The notes beneath the pieces were generated by a model, which saw only the letters and a list, made by a program, of their open reading frames with translations, was not told the origin of the DNA and searched no databases. Positions 1 through 5,634 of a stretch of DNA of 5,634 nucleotides are shown piece by piece; position 1 is the stretch's first letter; each line of letters opens with the position of its first letter. The stretch spans positions 1-5,634 of the forward strand of contig SLKL01000163.1 of the NCBI GenBank assembly GCA_007134625.1. The letters are read 5' to 3'. Source of the DNA: Saprospiraceae bacterium. Its GTDB lineage: Bacteria; Bacteroidota; Bacteroidia; Chitinophagales; Saprospiraceae. The translations under genes and the position numbers were made by a program.

Positions 1-1868
1 AAGGTCGGACTACCGGGATCAATACCTGAAGTAGATAATCCCCTATCCATTGCGTGTATCCTTATGCCTTTTTCGGAGGCCTGCTCACTCAGTAGCTGAT
101 GCAGTTCCGCTTCGGACATGTCTTGAATACCCGGTAAAATAAGGATACTTCCTTCGGAAAAATTAGTTACACCACCATCCACTTTTATCGAAAAAGGAGA
201 AAATGCAACCTTAGTCTTCACCCCTTCTCTAAGTAAATCATAAAGCAATCCGGGAGCCAAAAAGTGATTCCACTCAAAAATATATCCAACGGCTGACTTC
301 TCAAATGGCTGATACTGATTAGCGGGGTTAAAATTGCTTTCGTAATCCAGCAATGTAGCATTTCTTATGAAGTTAGGGCTGACTGTAACTGTCTCTGCAT
401 CAATACCAAATGCTGAACTCATCGTCCAGGTGCTGACATCGTAAAATAAGCTATCGGGAAATTCATGCACTTTTTCAAAAATGGTTCTAACCAAATAGTA
501 TCTCGTCTGCTCAAAGGGGACATAGTAGGCTTTTTTACCGTCTTTTTCCTCGCCTTCATATACCTTTATATCGTGAGTGGCCATCATCCTGACAAACTCC
601 TGCAGCAGGTAAGGATCATTCCCCATTTCAAAGCGATAGGCATTGCCGGATGCACGACGGGCTTCCCTTCTTACTTCCTGAAAGAAATTTTGCTGATAGT
701 CTTTCAACTCTTCGCGCAACTCCCAGGAACCGCGCAGTGTAGAGAAAGAAGTAGCCAATTGATTGCGGATGGTCTCAGCAAAAGTCAATGGGCCGTGTAT
801 AGTCTGTTGCACATGACCGCGCGAACTCGCCTGCTCAAAAAGAATGCCAACACAGCCCTGAATATCCGGATAGGTAGAACCCTTGCCGTAATAATAGTCA
901 TCAAAACGCTCTTTGGTATAATAGGGAACACTCAGTTCGTCAAGGGCGTCTGCGTGAAACTCCGCAATTGCGGCCGTCAGGTCCTGATTAATCTGAGGAG
1001 TCATGGGATTGGTACGCGATGGTACACCCGGCTGAAAAAAGTAAGTTGCATTGGATCCCATCTCGTGGTAGTCACCCAGAACATTGGGTTTCCAGGCTTG
1101 AAAAAGTCTGATTTTAGCTACCGATTCGGGATGCTGTACGGGCAACCAATCTCTGTTCAGATCAAACCAGAAATGATTGGTACGCGATCCCGGCCAGGGT
1201 TGATTGAATTCATCATCATTGGGGTCACTTACTTCAGCATTGAGCCAACGCTTGCTGTTTACCCAACTGACAAAGCGATCATAACCATCTGGATTCATGA
1301 CAGGGTCAATGATTATGACTGTTTCCGAAAGTACTTCATCTACCCATTCATCATCGGCGGCTGCCAAAAACCAGGCATAAAGCAGTGCCGCTCCCGTTCC
1401 ACTCGGCTCATTTCCGTGGGAGGTATAAGCCTGATAAAGCACCAATGGATTAAAAGCCCCATCAGCACAACTGAAATTATCGGGATCAATGGAAGCGAGA
1501 TGGCATTCCCTGAGTTCGTCCAGCCGATCGAGGTTTTCAGAAGCACTTACGATGAGTACGGAATAGGGTCTGTTTTCATGAGACCTGCCGATTTCCTTTT
1601 TGACCATTCTCGGACTCAATTCTGCCAGTCGATCCATAAATAATTCGACCTGAATGTGATTGGGGTGCCACTCTCCCGGTTGAAAACCCATTAGTTCATG
1701 TGGTCCGGGGAAAGCCTCGTCCACACTAATCGAAGAATCAAAGTAATCTCTGTCCCAACCAGCTTGAGTATAGAGATTATGTTGGAAAAAAAAGAAACAA
1801 AATACTAAGGCAAGGAAAAAAGTCTTCACAATGAATGATGAAGAAAAAGACGGCAAAATCGGCATCAT
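1..1868 (-). CDS. Secreted M14-family zinc carboxypeptidase (3' end outside window)
   Basis: The minus strand is open without a stop from the ATG at 1868 to the left edge, giving 622 codons of an incomplete protein. A hydrophobic signal peptide (about residues 15-36, ending TQA) indicates export. The peptidase domain covers roughly residues 60-385. It shows the M14 zinc site HGNE (H151, E154) with the third ligand H268 in DYHEMG, the NPDGYDRF motif at 192-199, the substrate-binding pair N238-R239 in DLNRDW, and the candidate catalytic base E345 in FEQASSRG. All key residues are present, so it should be an active metallocarboxypeptidase acting on peptides in the periplasm or outside the cell. 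Residues 410-622 form an accessory C-terminal region (FYDVSTW near 475) seen in large Bacteroidota M14 proteins. The start is uncertain: GTG at 1829 would give a shorter, more standard signal peptide (MKTFFLALVF). No clear Shine-Dalgarno precedes either. It is transcribed divergently from the genes to its right. Confidence 0.93.
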   Translation of the reverse strand, partial: MMPILPSFSSSFIVKTFFLALVFCFFFFQHNLYTQAGWDRDYFDSSISVDEAFPGPHELMGFQPGEWHPNHIQVELFMDRLAELSPRMVKKEIGRSHENRPYSVLIVSASENLDRLDELRECHLASIDPDNFSCADGAFNPLVLYQAYTSHGNEPSGTGAALLYAWFLAAADDEWVDEVLSETVIIIDPVMNPDGYDRFVSWVNSKRWLNAEVSDPNDDEFNQPWPGSRTNHFWFDLNRDWLPVQHPESVAKIRLFQAWKPNVLGDYHEMGSNATYFFQPGVPSRTNPMTPQINQDLTAAIAEFHADALDELSVPYYTKERFDDYYYGKGSTYPDIQGCVGILFEQASSRGHVQQTIHGPLTFAETIRNQLATSFSTLRGSWELREELKDYQQNFFQEVRREARRASGNAYRFEMGNDPYLLQEFVRMMATHDIKVYEGEEKDGKKAYYVPFEQTRYYLVRTIFEKVHEFPDSLFYDVSTWTMSSAFGIDAETVTVSPNFIRNATLLDYESNFNPANQYQPFEKSAVGYIFEWNHFLAPGLLYDLLREGVKTKVAFSPFSIKVDGGVTNFSEGSILILPGIQDMSEAELHQLLSEQASEKGIRIHAMDRGLSTSGIDPGSPT

Positions 1869-1915
1869 CTGAGCATTATTTTTTAAGTAAAAAAAACTGT
1901 AACTATTTAGTAGAT

Positions 1916-1969
1916 GACCCTGAAAGGGTCCTACATTAATAACCACGGGTATCTCCCGTGGTTATTAAT
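1916..1969. repeat. Paired perfect hairpins, REP-like element
   Basis: Two inverted repeats stand side by side. The first has arms GACCCT (1916-1921) and AGGGTC (1925-1930) around a GAA loop. After a 4-base linker, the second has 15-base arms, ATTAATAACCACGGG (1935-1949) and its exact complement (1955-1969), around the 5-base loop TATCT. There is no mismatch in either stem. It lies between two divergent genes, so it is not a terminator for either, and no T-run follows the long stem directly on either strand. A short hairpin joined to a longer GC-centred one resembles the repetitive extragenic palindromes mobilised by RAYT-type (IS200-like) transposases in Bacteroidota; that assignment is inferred from memory of such elements. 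Alternatives are a 5'-leader structure of the carboxypeptidase mRNA or a protein-binding site. Confidence 0.6.
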
Positions 1970-1995
1970 CTGAAATTCTCACAAATTTTGGCGGG

Positions 1996-2020
1996 ATTTT
2001 TGCATTAAAAAAGCAAAAAT
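1996..2020. other. AT-rich inverted repeat in the divergent intergenic region
   Basis: ATTTTTGC (1996-2003) is exactly complementary to GCAAAAAT (2013-2020), with a 9-base A-rich loop. The stem is 8 bp with only two G-C pairs, so it is weak as RNA. It could be an operator or chance in AT-rich DNA. The rest of the 1869-2153 intergenic region also contains the 10-base palindrome TTCAATTGAA at 2071-2080 and no recognisable riboswitch. Confidence 0.25.
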
Positions 2021-2099
2021 CATGACAAAATTTATGCGATATCTAAGGTCGTAAATAGTAACAATTAACTTTCAATTGAACTTATGAGCATAAAATTAG

Positions 2100-2127
2100 T
2101 TCAATCCACTTAATTTTCTCAATTTTG
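2100..2127 (+). promoter_or_regulatory. Candidate Bacteroidota-type promoter for the small membrane protein gene
   Basis: CAATTTTG at 2120-2127 differs by one base from the Bacteroidota -7 consensus TAnnTTTG. TTC at 2100-2102, 17 bases upstream, is one base from the -33 TTG. Transcription would begin near 2134, giving a leader of about 20 bases before the ATG at 2154. Both boxes are imperfect and the surrounding DNA is AT-rich, so a chance match is quite possible. Confidence 0.25.
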
Positions 2128-2153
2128 CAGGGCTTTATAAAAGCTTTAAGAGT

Positions 2154-2453
2154 ATGAATATAGTGTTGATTTATATTATCATATCCCTTTTCGCGATGGT
2201 TCTGATTTTGAATATCTACTTCAGAGTCAAGGTTTTTAAGCAATATAAATACCTGGTAAAAAACAGAGTGCAGTTCAGAACACGGGATATTTTCAACAGT
2301 GAACTAATGGAGCGGGAAATCTATCCCAAATATCCCGAACATGAGGATTCTATCCGTAAGTTTGTTAAGTACATCAGGTTTTCCATGCGAATAGCCATTA
2401 TACTCGTTCTCTTAATCACGGCTTTCGGAGCAATTTTAATGTACAACAGATAG
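2154..2453 (+). CDS. Small two-helix membrane protein of unknown function
   Basis: The 99-residue product has a hydrophobic helix at about residues 2-22 and another at about 77-96, joined by a polar segment rich in Lys and Arg (KVFKQYKYLVKNR at 25-37, then IRKFVKYIR at 67-75). By the positive-inside rule the middle segment should lie in the cytoplasm, with both ends outside; this is inferred. The loop contains a YPKYPEHEDSIRKF stretch (57-70) that may be the most conserved part. No catalytic motif or known domain is recognised. The ATG at 2154 has no convincing Shine-Dalgarno, which is usual in this phylum. It is separated by 150 bases from the following lipoprotein gene, so membership in that operon is uncertain. 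The balanced composition and two well-placed helices argue that it is a real gene. Confidence 0.8.
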   Translation: MNIVLIYIIISLFAMVLILNIYFRVKVFKQYKYLVKNRVQFRTRDIFNSELMEREIYPKYPEHEDSIRKFVKYIRFSMRIAIILVLLITAFGAILMYNR

Positions 2454-2603
2454 CGTATTTTTTCAAAACACGACTTTTATCAACTTCAGTAAAAAAATAA
2501 AGTCAAGAAAAAATGGTGATCTAACGCCATGAATGCGCATCTCTAAACGTTAGGAATAGACATTAAAATCCTGCGTTTTAAAAAGTTAAAAGGGAATCAA
2601 TAA

Positions 2604-3470
2604 ATGATTACAATTAAAAATTTATCCATCTACTTACTCAGTTGCACACTACTGCTGTCTTGTTCTTTTTTTGAGGATGACCCGCTCGATCCTGCTTACT
2701 TTCATATTGATGAGCACAGCATTTCAGTAAAACCTGAGCAGGGGACAGCACACCACGATATTTCAGATAGTTGGGTTTATCTGGATGGCAGTCTGATTGG
2801 TGCTTATGAAAAAGGTACAGATATCCCATGGTTAGACGCAGGGGGGAGTAATCGGATTCTGGTTTTTCCGGGAATAAGGGACAACGGCATTCGCTCTTTA
2901 CCTGCTATATATCCCATGTTGAGACCGGATACTTTTCAAGTAGATTTTGAGCCCTTGAATATGGATACCCTGAAGCCTGTTTACCGTTATTTTGACGATG
3001 TAGTGTTTTTATTGAATGAGGGATTTGAGTTTGGAAATTTCCTGACCCTGGATCTAGACCTCAATGAAAATACGAAAGTAGTCCGCAGCAGAGAAGATGC
3101 CTTTGAAGGTAATTACTCAGCGAAACTACAGGTGGACAGCGAAAATCAGTCATTAGAAGTAGCCTCAGAATTTGTTTATACAGGCTTGCCCAATGGAAGA
3201 CCAGTTTACCTAGAGATGCATTATAAAAATGATCAACCCTTTTCTGTAGGCTTATTGGCAGAGCGGGTTGAAGCCTCGCCCACAAGGTTTTACAAACTCA
3301 CTTTGAGACCTACAGATGAGTGGAAAAAAGTTTATATCAATTTTCAGGAAGAAATTACCTTTACGGATTTTCAGGGCTACCGATTATTATTTGGATTACA
3401 ATGGGAAGAAAGTCATCCAAGCGATACCGCTACCGTTTACCTGGATAATATTAAATTTTTGCATCGCTAA
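2604..3470 (+). CDS. Outer-envelope lipoprotein of unknown function, coupled to the sugar transferase
   Basis: The 288-residue product begins with a lipoprotein signal peptide: K5, a hydrophobic core at 7-18, and lipobox LLSC with the acylated cysteine at C20. The mature protein starts CSFFEDD; acidic residues just after the cysteine resemble lipoprotein surface-export signals described in Bacteroidota, so cell-surface exposure is possible. Residues 55-130 look like a small beta domain (SWVYLDGSLIGAYE, then VFPGIRDNGIRSLPAIYP) of a type I recall from Bacteroidota hypothetical lipoproteins. Residues 138-288 look like a jelly-roll or carbohydrate-binding-like domain ending in VYLDNIKF, a common last strand of such folds. 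No catalytic residues are evident. AAAAGGGAA at 2588-2596 is a plausible ribosome-binding site about 9 bases before the ATG. The stop codon directly abuts the next start, so it is almost surely co-translated with the glycosyl-phosphate transferase. A role in exopolysaccharide assembly or anchoring is inferred from context only. Confidence 0.88.
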   Translation: MITIKNLSIYLLSCTLLLSCSFFEDDPLDPAYFHIDEHSISVKPEQGTAHHDISDSWVYLDGSLIGAYEKGTDIPWLDAGGSNRILVFPGIRDNGIRSLPAIYPMLRPDTFQVDFEPLNMDTLKPVYRYFDDVVFLLNEGFEFGNFLTLDLDLNENTKVVRSREDAFEGNYSAKLQVDSENQSLEVASEFVYTGLPNGRPVYLEMHYKNDQPFSVGLLAERVEASPTRFYKLTLRPTDEWKKVYINFQEEITFTDFQGYRLLFGLQWEESHPSDTATVYLDNIKFLHR

Positions 3471-4880
3471 ATGAATGACCGCAAACGCCTCGACCGTAAA
3501 ATTTATCTGATTGCTGACTTCATTGCGGCGGGTCTTGCTTTTTATATATTTCTGCAATATTACGGACAAGATTATTCCGGCACCAAATTGAGTCTGCAGG
3601 CTGAACATCTCTTAACATCTCTTTTGGTGGGTGCTATGTGGATGTTATTGTATCATCTGACGGATGGACATCGCGATATTTATCGTTTTTCCCGATTGGA
3701 TGTATTTACCCGTACTGCCATGTTGACCATCATTGGTGCCGTGGGTGTTTATATCGTTTTTTCGGTGGATAGTGATTTTCGCGATACTTTTTTCTGGAGA
3801 AAAACCCTAATGGGGTATATGTTCATTCATTTCGCTTTAACGACGGTGTCTAGAATGACACTACTCACTATGGCGAGCAGAAGATTAAAAAGTGGAAAAG
3901 TGTCCTACAATACCATCATTGTCGGAGGCAGTCAAAGTGCCCGGGAGTTGTACGAGGAGATCAGTGCTATGCCAAAAAGTCTGGGTAATCACTTTATCGG
4001 CTATGTGGACATTAATGGAAGTTCGGATAAATCACTTGAGGGTATTCTCCCCAATTTGGGAAATTATCAGCAGCTGGATACCATTATAAAGAAGCATCAG
4101 GTTGAGGAAGCTATTCTGGCAATGGAAAAAAACGATCAGCAAAAACTGAATTCGGTCCTGAATGATCTTTTTGAGGCAGGTGATCGCATTCTCGTCAGAG
4201 TGATACCGGATATGTACGACATTGTGCTGGGAAAAGTAAAAATGAATCATGTCTATGGAGCCGCTTTGATTGAAATACGCAGGCAGCTGATGCCGCAGTG
4301 GCAAAAAAGCATTAAAAGGCTGATGGATGTAGCGGTTTCTGTTTTCTTTTTGATATTGCTGTCACCGCTATTTCTCTACATCTGGATTCGGGTTAAGTTG
4401 TCTTCACCCGGACCTGTTTTTTTTATGCAGGAACGCATAGGTCTAAATGGAAAACCTTTCAATATCATCAAGTTTCGGTCTATGTACGTGGATGCGGAAA
4501 AAGACGGACCTGCCCTCTCTCACGACAAGGACAACCGCTGTACTCCCTGGGGAGCGGTAATGCGCAAGTGGCGGCTGGATGAGTTGCCGCAGTTCTGGAA
4601 TGTACTGCGCGGCGATATGTCGCTGGTAGGACCTCGCCCTGAGCGCGCTTATTACATTGAAAAAATCATGGAAAAAGCTCCGCATTACAAGCACCTTCTC
4701 AAAGTAAGACCGGGCATTACCTCCTGGGGACAAGTCAAATATGGCTACGCCTCCAATGTCGATCAAATGGTCCAAAGACTCAAATTCGACATACTCTACA
4801 TCGAAAATATGTCCCTTGCCCTCGACTTTAAAATTCTGTTTTATACGGCTTTGGTACTGGTGCAGGGAAAGGGTAAGTGA
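3471..4880 (+). CDS. Polyprenyl-phosphate glycosyl-1-phosphate transferase (WbaP/WcaJ-type initiating sugar transferase)
   Basis: This 469-residue inner-membrane enzyme should transfer a sugar-1-phosphate from a nucleotide sugar to undecaprenyl phosphate, the first step of exopolysaccharide, capsule or O-antigen repeat-unit synthesis. The sugar cannot be told from sequence. About four membrane helices (roughly 10-30, 46-63, 82-99, 112-133) precede a cytosolic Rossmann-like CoA_binding_3-type domain (about 145-240, with IIVGGSQSARELYEEI at 149-164). The catalytic Bac_transf domain (PF02397) spans about 280-466: KRLMD at 282-286, a re-entrant hydrophobic helix at 287-308, SSPGPVFFMQERIG at 311-324, IIKFRSM at 332-338, the catalytic Asp-Glu pair D370-E371 in RLDELPQFWNVLRGDMSLVGPRPE, and RPGITSWGQVKYGY at 413-426. 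All hallmark residues are present and length is typical. The ATG follows the lipoprotein stop with no gap and no Shine-Dalgarno, suggesting translational coupling. Other glycan genes are not in the window. Confidence 0.96.
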   Translation: MNDRKRLDRKIYLIADFIAAGLAFYIFLQYYGQDYSGTKLSLQAEHLLTSLLVGAMWMLLYHLTDGHRDIYRFSRLDVFTRTAMLTIIGAVGVYIVFSVDSDFRDTFFWRKTLMGYMFIHFALTTVSRMTLLTMASRRLKSGKVSYNTIIVGGSQSARELYEEISAMPKSLGNHFIGYVDINGSSDKSLEGILPNLGNYQQLDTIIKKHQVEEAILAMEKNDQQKLNSVLNDLFEAGDRILVRVIPDMYDIVLGKVKMNHVYGAALIEIRRQLMPQWQKSIKRLMDVAVSVFFLILLSPLFLYIWIRVKLSSPGPVFFMQERIGLNGKPFNIIKFRSMYVDAEKDGPALSHDKDNRCTPWGAVMRKWRLDELPQFWNVLRGDMSLVGPRPERAYYIEKIMEKAPHYKHLLKVRPGITSWGQVKYGYASNVDQMVQRLKFDILYIENMSLALDFKILFYTALVLVQGKGK

Positions 4881-4896
4881 TGAGGTTTTTATTTAT

Positions 4897-4911
4897 TTCA
4901 TTTTAAATGAA
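4897..4911. terminator. Weak AT-rich palindrome after the sugar transferase gene
   Basis: TTCATTTTAAATGAA can fold into a 6-bp stem starting 17 bases past the stop codon of the transferase gene, with T-rich DNA before and after it. It has only two G-C pairs, so it is a poor intrinsic terminator, though it is the best placed candidate. The remaining non-coding DNA to 5112 is very AT-rich and holds only one further small palindrome (TTTAGT, TAG, ACTAAA at 5001-5015). I see no gene in 4881-5112. Confidence 0.2.
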
Positions 4912-5112
4912 TGCTTTTATTCAATGTTGATTAAGGAATAATTTGGGTGTAGATACATTGTCATGCTGATTGGATCAACACAAAATCCAGTTCCTTGCCA
5001 TTTAGTTAGACTAAACATTAAACCTTTCAAGTTTCCCTAATTTTTGTGATTTATTCAAATCTTTTTATCTATGAGTTTGTGGTCTGTTAATTTTTTGATA
5101 TGAACAGTAATT

Positions 5113-5564
5113 TTGGATCTAGAAAGATATCCAACATCAATAAGTAGGGATCACAAGGTTTATAGTTTTGTTTCAATAGGAAAAAATGGCAAGTTATAAA
5201 AAAAGTCATTTTCTCTGAAACAGATCAAGATGGACTTTATAATCTAAGTTTAGGTGATTGCAACCCAAAAACTAAAGAAGTTGACTATTATTCTATCTCT
5301 GATAATGGTGACCGAGATAAAATTTTAGCAACAGTTGTAGCTTGCCTATTCTCTTTTTTTAAGTATAATCCAAAGGCGTGGATTTATGCAAATGGTAGCA
5401 CATCAGCACGGACAAGGCTTTACAGGATAGGTATTTCCAATTATCTGGAAGAAGCATCTGAATTTTTTGAAATTTTCGGGGAACTTGAACATGGATGGGA
5501 GCGTTTTACTAAGAACACTAATTATCGAGCATTCGTAATAAAATTGAAAGATGAAGACAATTGA
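5113..5564 (+). pseudogene. Frameshifted DUF6934-like gene
   Basis: Two reading frames together encode one recognisable protein of about 150 residues. The first (5113-5196) reads LDLERYPTSISRDHKVYSFV then SIGKNGKL and meets a TAA at 5197. The second, shifted by -1, resumes at about 5196 as IKKVIFSETDQDGLYNL, continues through DYYSISDNGDRDKILATV, AWIYANGSTSARTRLYRIGI and WERFTKNTNYRAFVIKLK, and stops at 5562. These motifs (NGDRDK, GST.SRTRLYR.GIS, F.KN.NY.AF) match what I recall of DUF6934, a family of unknown function in Bacteroidota. Adding one A in the region 5194-5204, beside an A7 run, restores GKLIKKVIF. The expected start reads TTG (5113) rather than ATG, and the second frame has no usable start codon. 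It is thus probably inactive, unless the missing base is a sequencing error. Its stop overlaps the next gene. Confidence 0.78.
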
Positions 5565-5634
5565 AATACAGCAACTTAACACAAAGAAAAATCCAATTAT
5601 GGTCTATGACGATAGTTTGAATTTGAAGGATTTA
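5551..5634 (+). CDS. Start of small partner gene of the DUF6934-like gene (cut by window edge)
   Basis: An open frame starts at ATG 5551, inside the last codons of the preceding DUF6934-like gene (14-base overlap, shifted frame), and runs open to the right edge for 28 codons: MKTIEIQQLNTKKNP followed by IMVYDDSLNLKDL. I recall DUF6934 genes being followed by a small ORF with a similar N-terminus (I, K-rich turn, then V.DDSL), so this is likely the second gene of a two-gene unit. Its function is unknown. Translation in the intact arrangement would be coupled to the upstream gene; here the frameshift would stop ribosomes about 350 bases earlier, so its expression may be reduced or depend on its own initiation (GAAAG lies directly before the ATG). 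Confidence 0.68.
   Translation, partial: MKTIEIQQLNTKKNPIMVYDDSLNLKDL

Noticed and set aside
1007..1192. The string GATTGGTACGCGAT occurs twice, at about 1007 and 1179
   Set aside because: Both copies lie in the carboxypeptidase gene in the same frame and encode the tetrapeptide SRTN in two separate active-site loops; there is no larger repeat around them.
465..1643. A long open frame of 392 codons on the plus strand
   Set aside because: It lies entirely antisense to the carboxypeptidase gene, whose minus-strand product has all M14 motifs; the plus-strand product shows no recognisable domain and is a by-product of the codon pattern.
2521..2553. Inverted repeat CTAACG ... CGTTAG with the palindrome ATGCGCAT in its 21-base loop, upstream of the lipoprotein gene
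   Set aside because: The outer stem is only 6 bp with a large loop and no extension; it could be an operator but is not distinguishable from chance.
4443..4775. A 110-codon open frame on the minus strand
   Set aside because: It is antisense to the most conserved catalytic part of the sugar transferase, where strong codon constraint commonly leaves the opposite strand open.
4741..4941. A 66-codon plus-strand open frame running past the end of the sugar transferase
   Set aside because: Most of it overlaps the transferase in another frame, it has no ribosome-binding site, and its tail is low-complexity AT-rich sequence.
5108..5115. TAATTTTG, an exact match to the Bacteroidota -7 consensus TAnnTTTG
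   Set aside because: No TTG at a suitable distance upstream, and transcription from it would start after the expected start codon of the DUF6934-like gene.
5186..5218. A short frame from ATG 5186 (MASYKKSHFL)
   Set aside because: It stops after ten codons and lies in a third frame, unrelated to the two frames that carry the DUF6934-like protein.

Overview
The window looks like chromosomal DNA of a member of the Bacteroidota, possibly a marine or environmental lineage such as Saprospiria or a relative; that finer placement is a guess. The signs are a large secreted M14 metallocarboxypeptidase of a type common in this phylum, a short-lipobox lipoprotein with acidic residues after the cysteine, weak or absent Shine-Dalgarno sequences, AT-rich intergenic DNA, and a gene pair whose first member matches a family (DUF6934) that I know mainly from Bacteroidota.

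Layout. Positions 1-1868 (minus strand) hold the first 622 codons of a zinc carboxypeptidase whose 3' end lies beyond the left edge. Positions 1869-2153 are a divergent intergenic region with two adjacent perfect hairpins (1916-1930 and 1935-1969) that resemble a dispersed REP-type element, plus an AT-rich hairpin. On the plus strand follow a 99-residue protein with two membrane helices (2154-2453), then a tight two-gene unit: a lipoprotein (2604-3470) whose stop codon directly abuts the start of a polyprenyl-phosphate glycosyl-1-phosphate transferase (3471-4880). The latter is the initiating enzyme for building a lipid-linked oligosaccharide or exopolysaccharide repeat unit.

From 4881 the composition becomes strongly AT-rich. 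After a non-coding stretch of about 230 bases lies a broken copy of a DUF6934-like gene (5113-5564). It has a one-base frameshift next to an A7 run and no ATG start. Overlapping its end by 14 bases is the start of a small second gene (5551 to the right edge). The pair looks like an uncharacterised two-gene accessory module, damaged here in its first gene.

How the parts work together: the lipoprotein and the sugar-phosphate transferase are very likely co-transcribed and translationally coupled, which ties the lipoprotein to envelope glycan or exopolysaccharide synthesis by context only. The carboxypeptidase is a separate, divergently transcribed secreted degradative enzyme. Nothing in the window links the right-hand gene pair to the other genes. 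No tRNA, rRNA, CRISPR array or transposase gene is visible.
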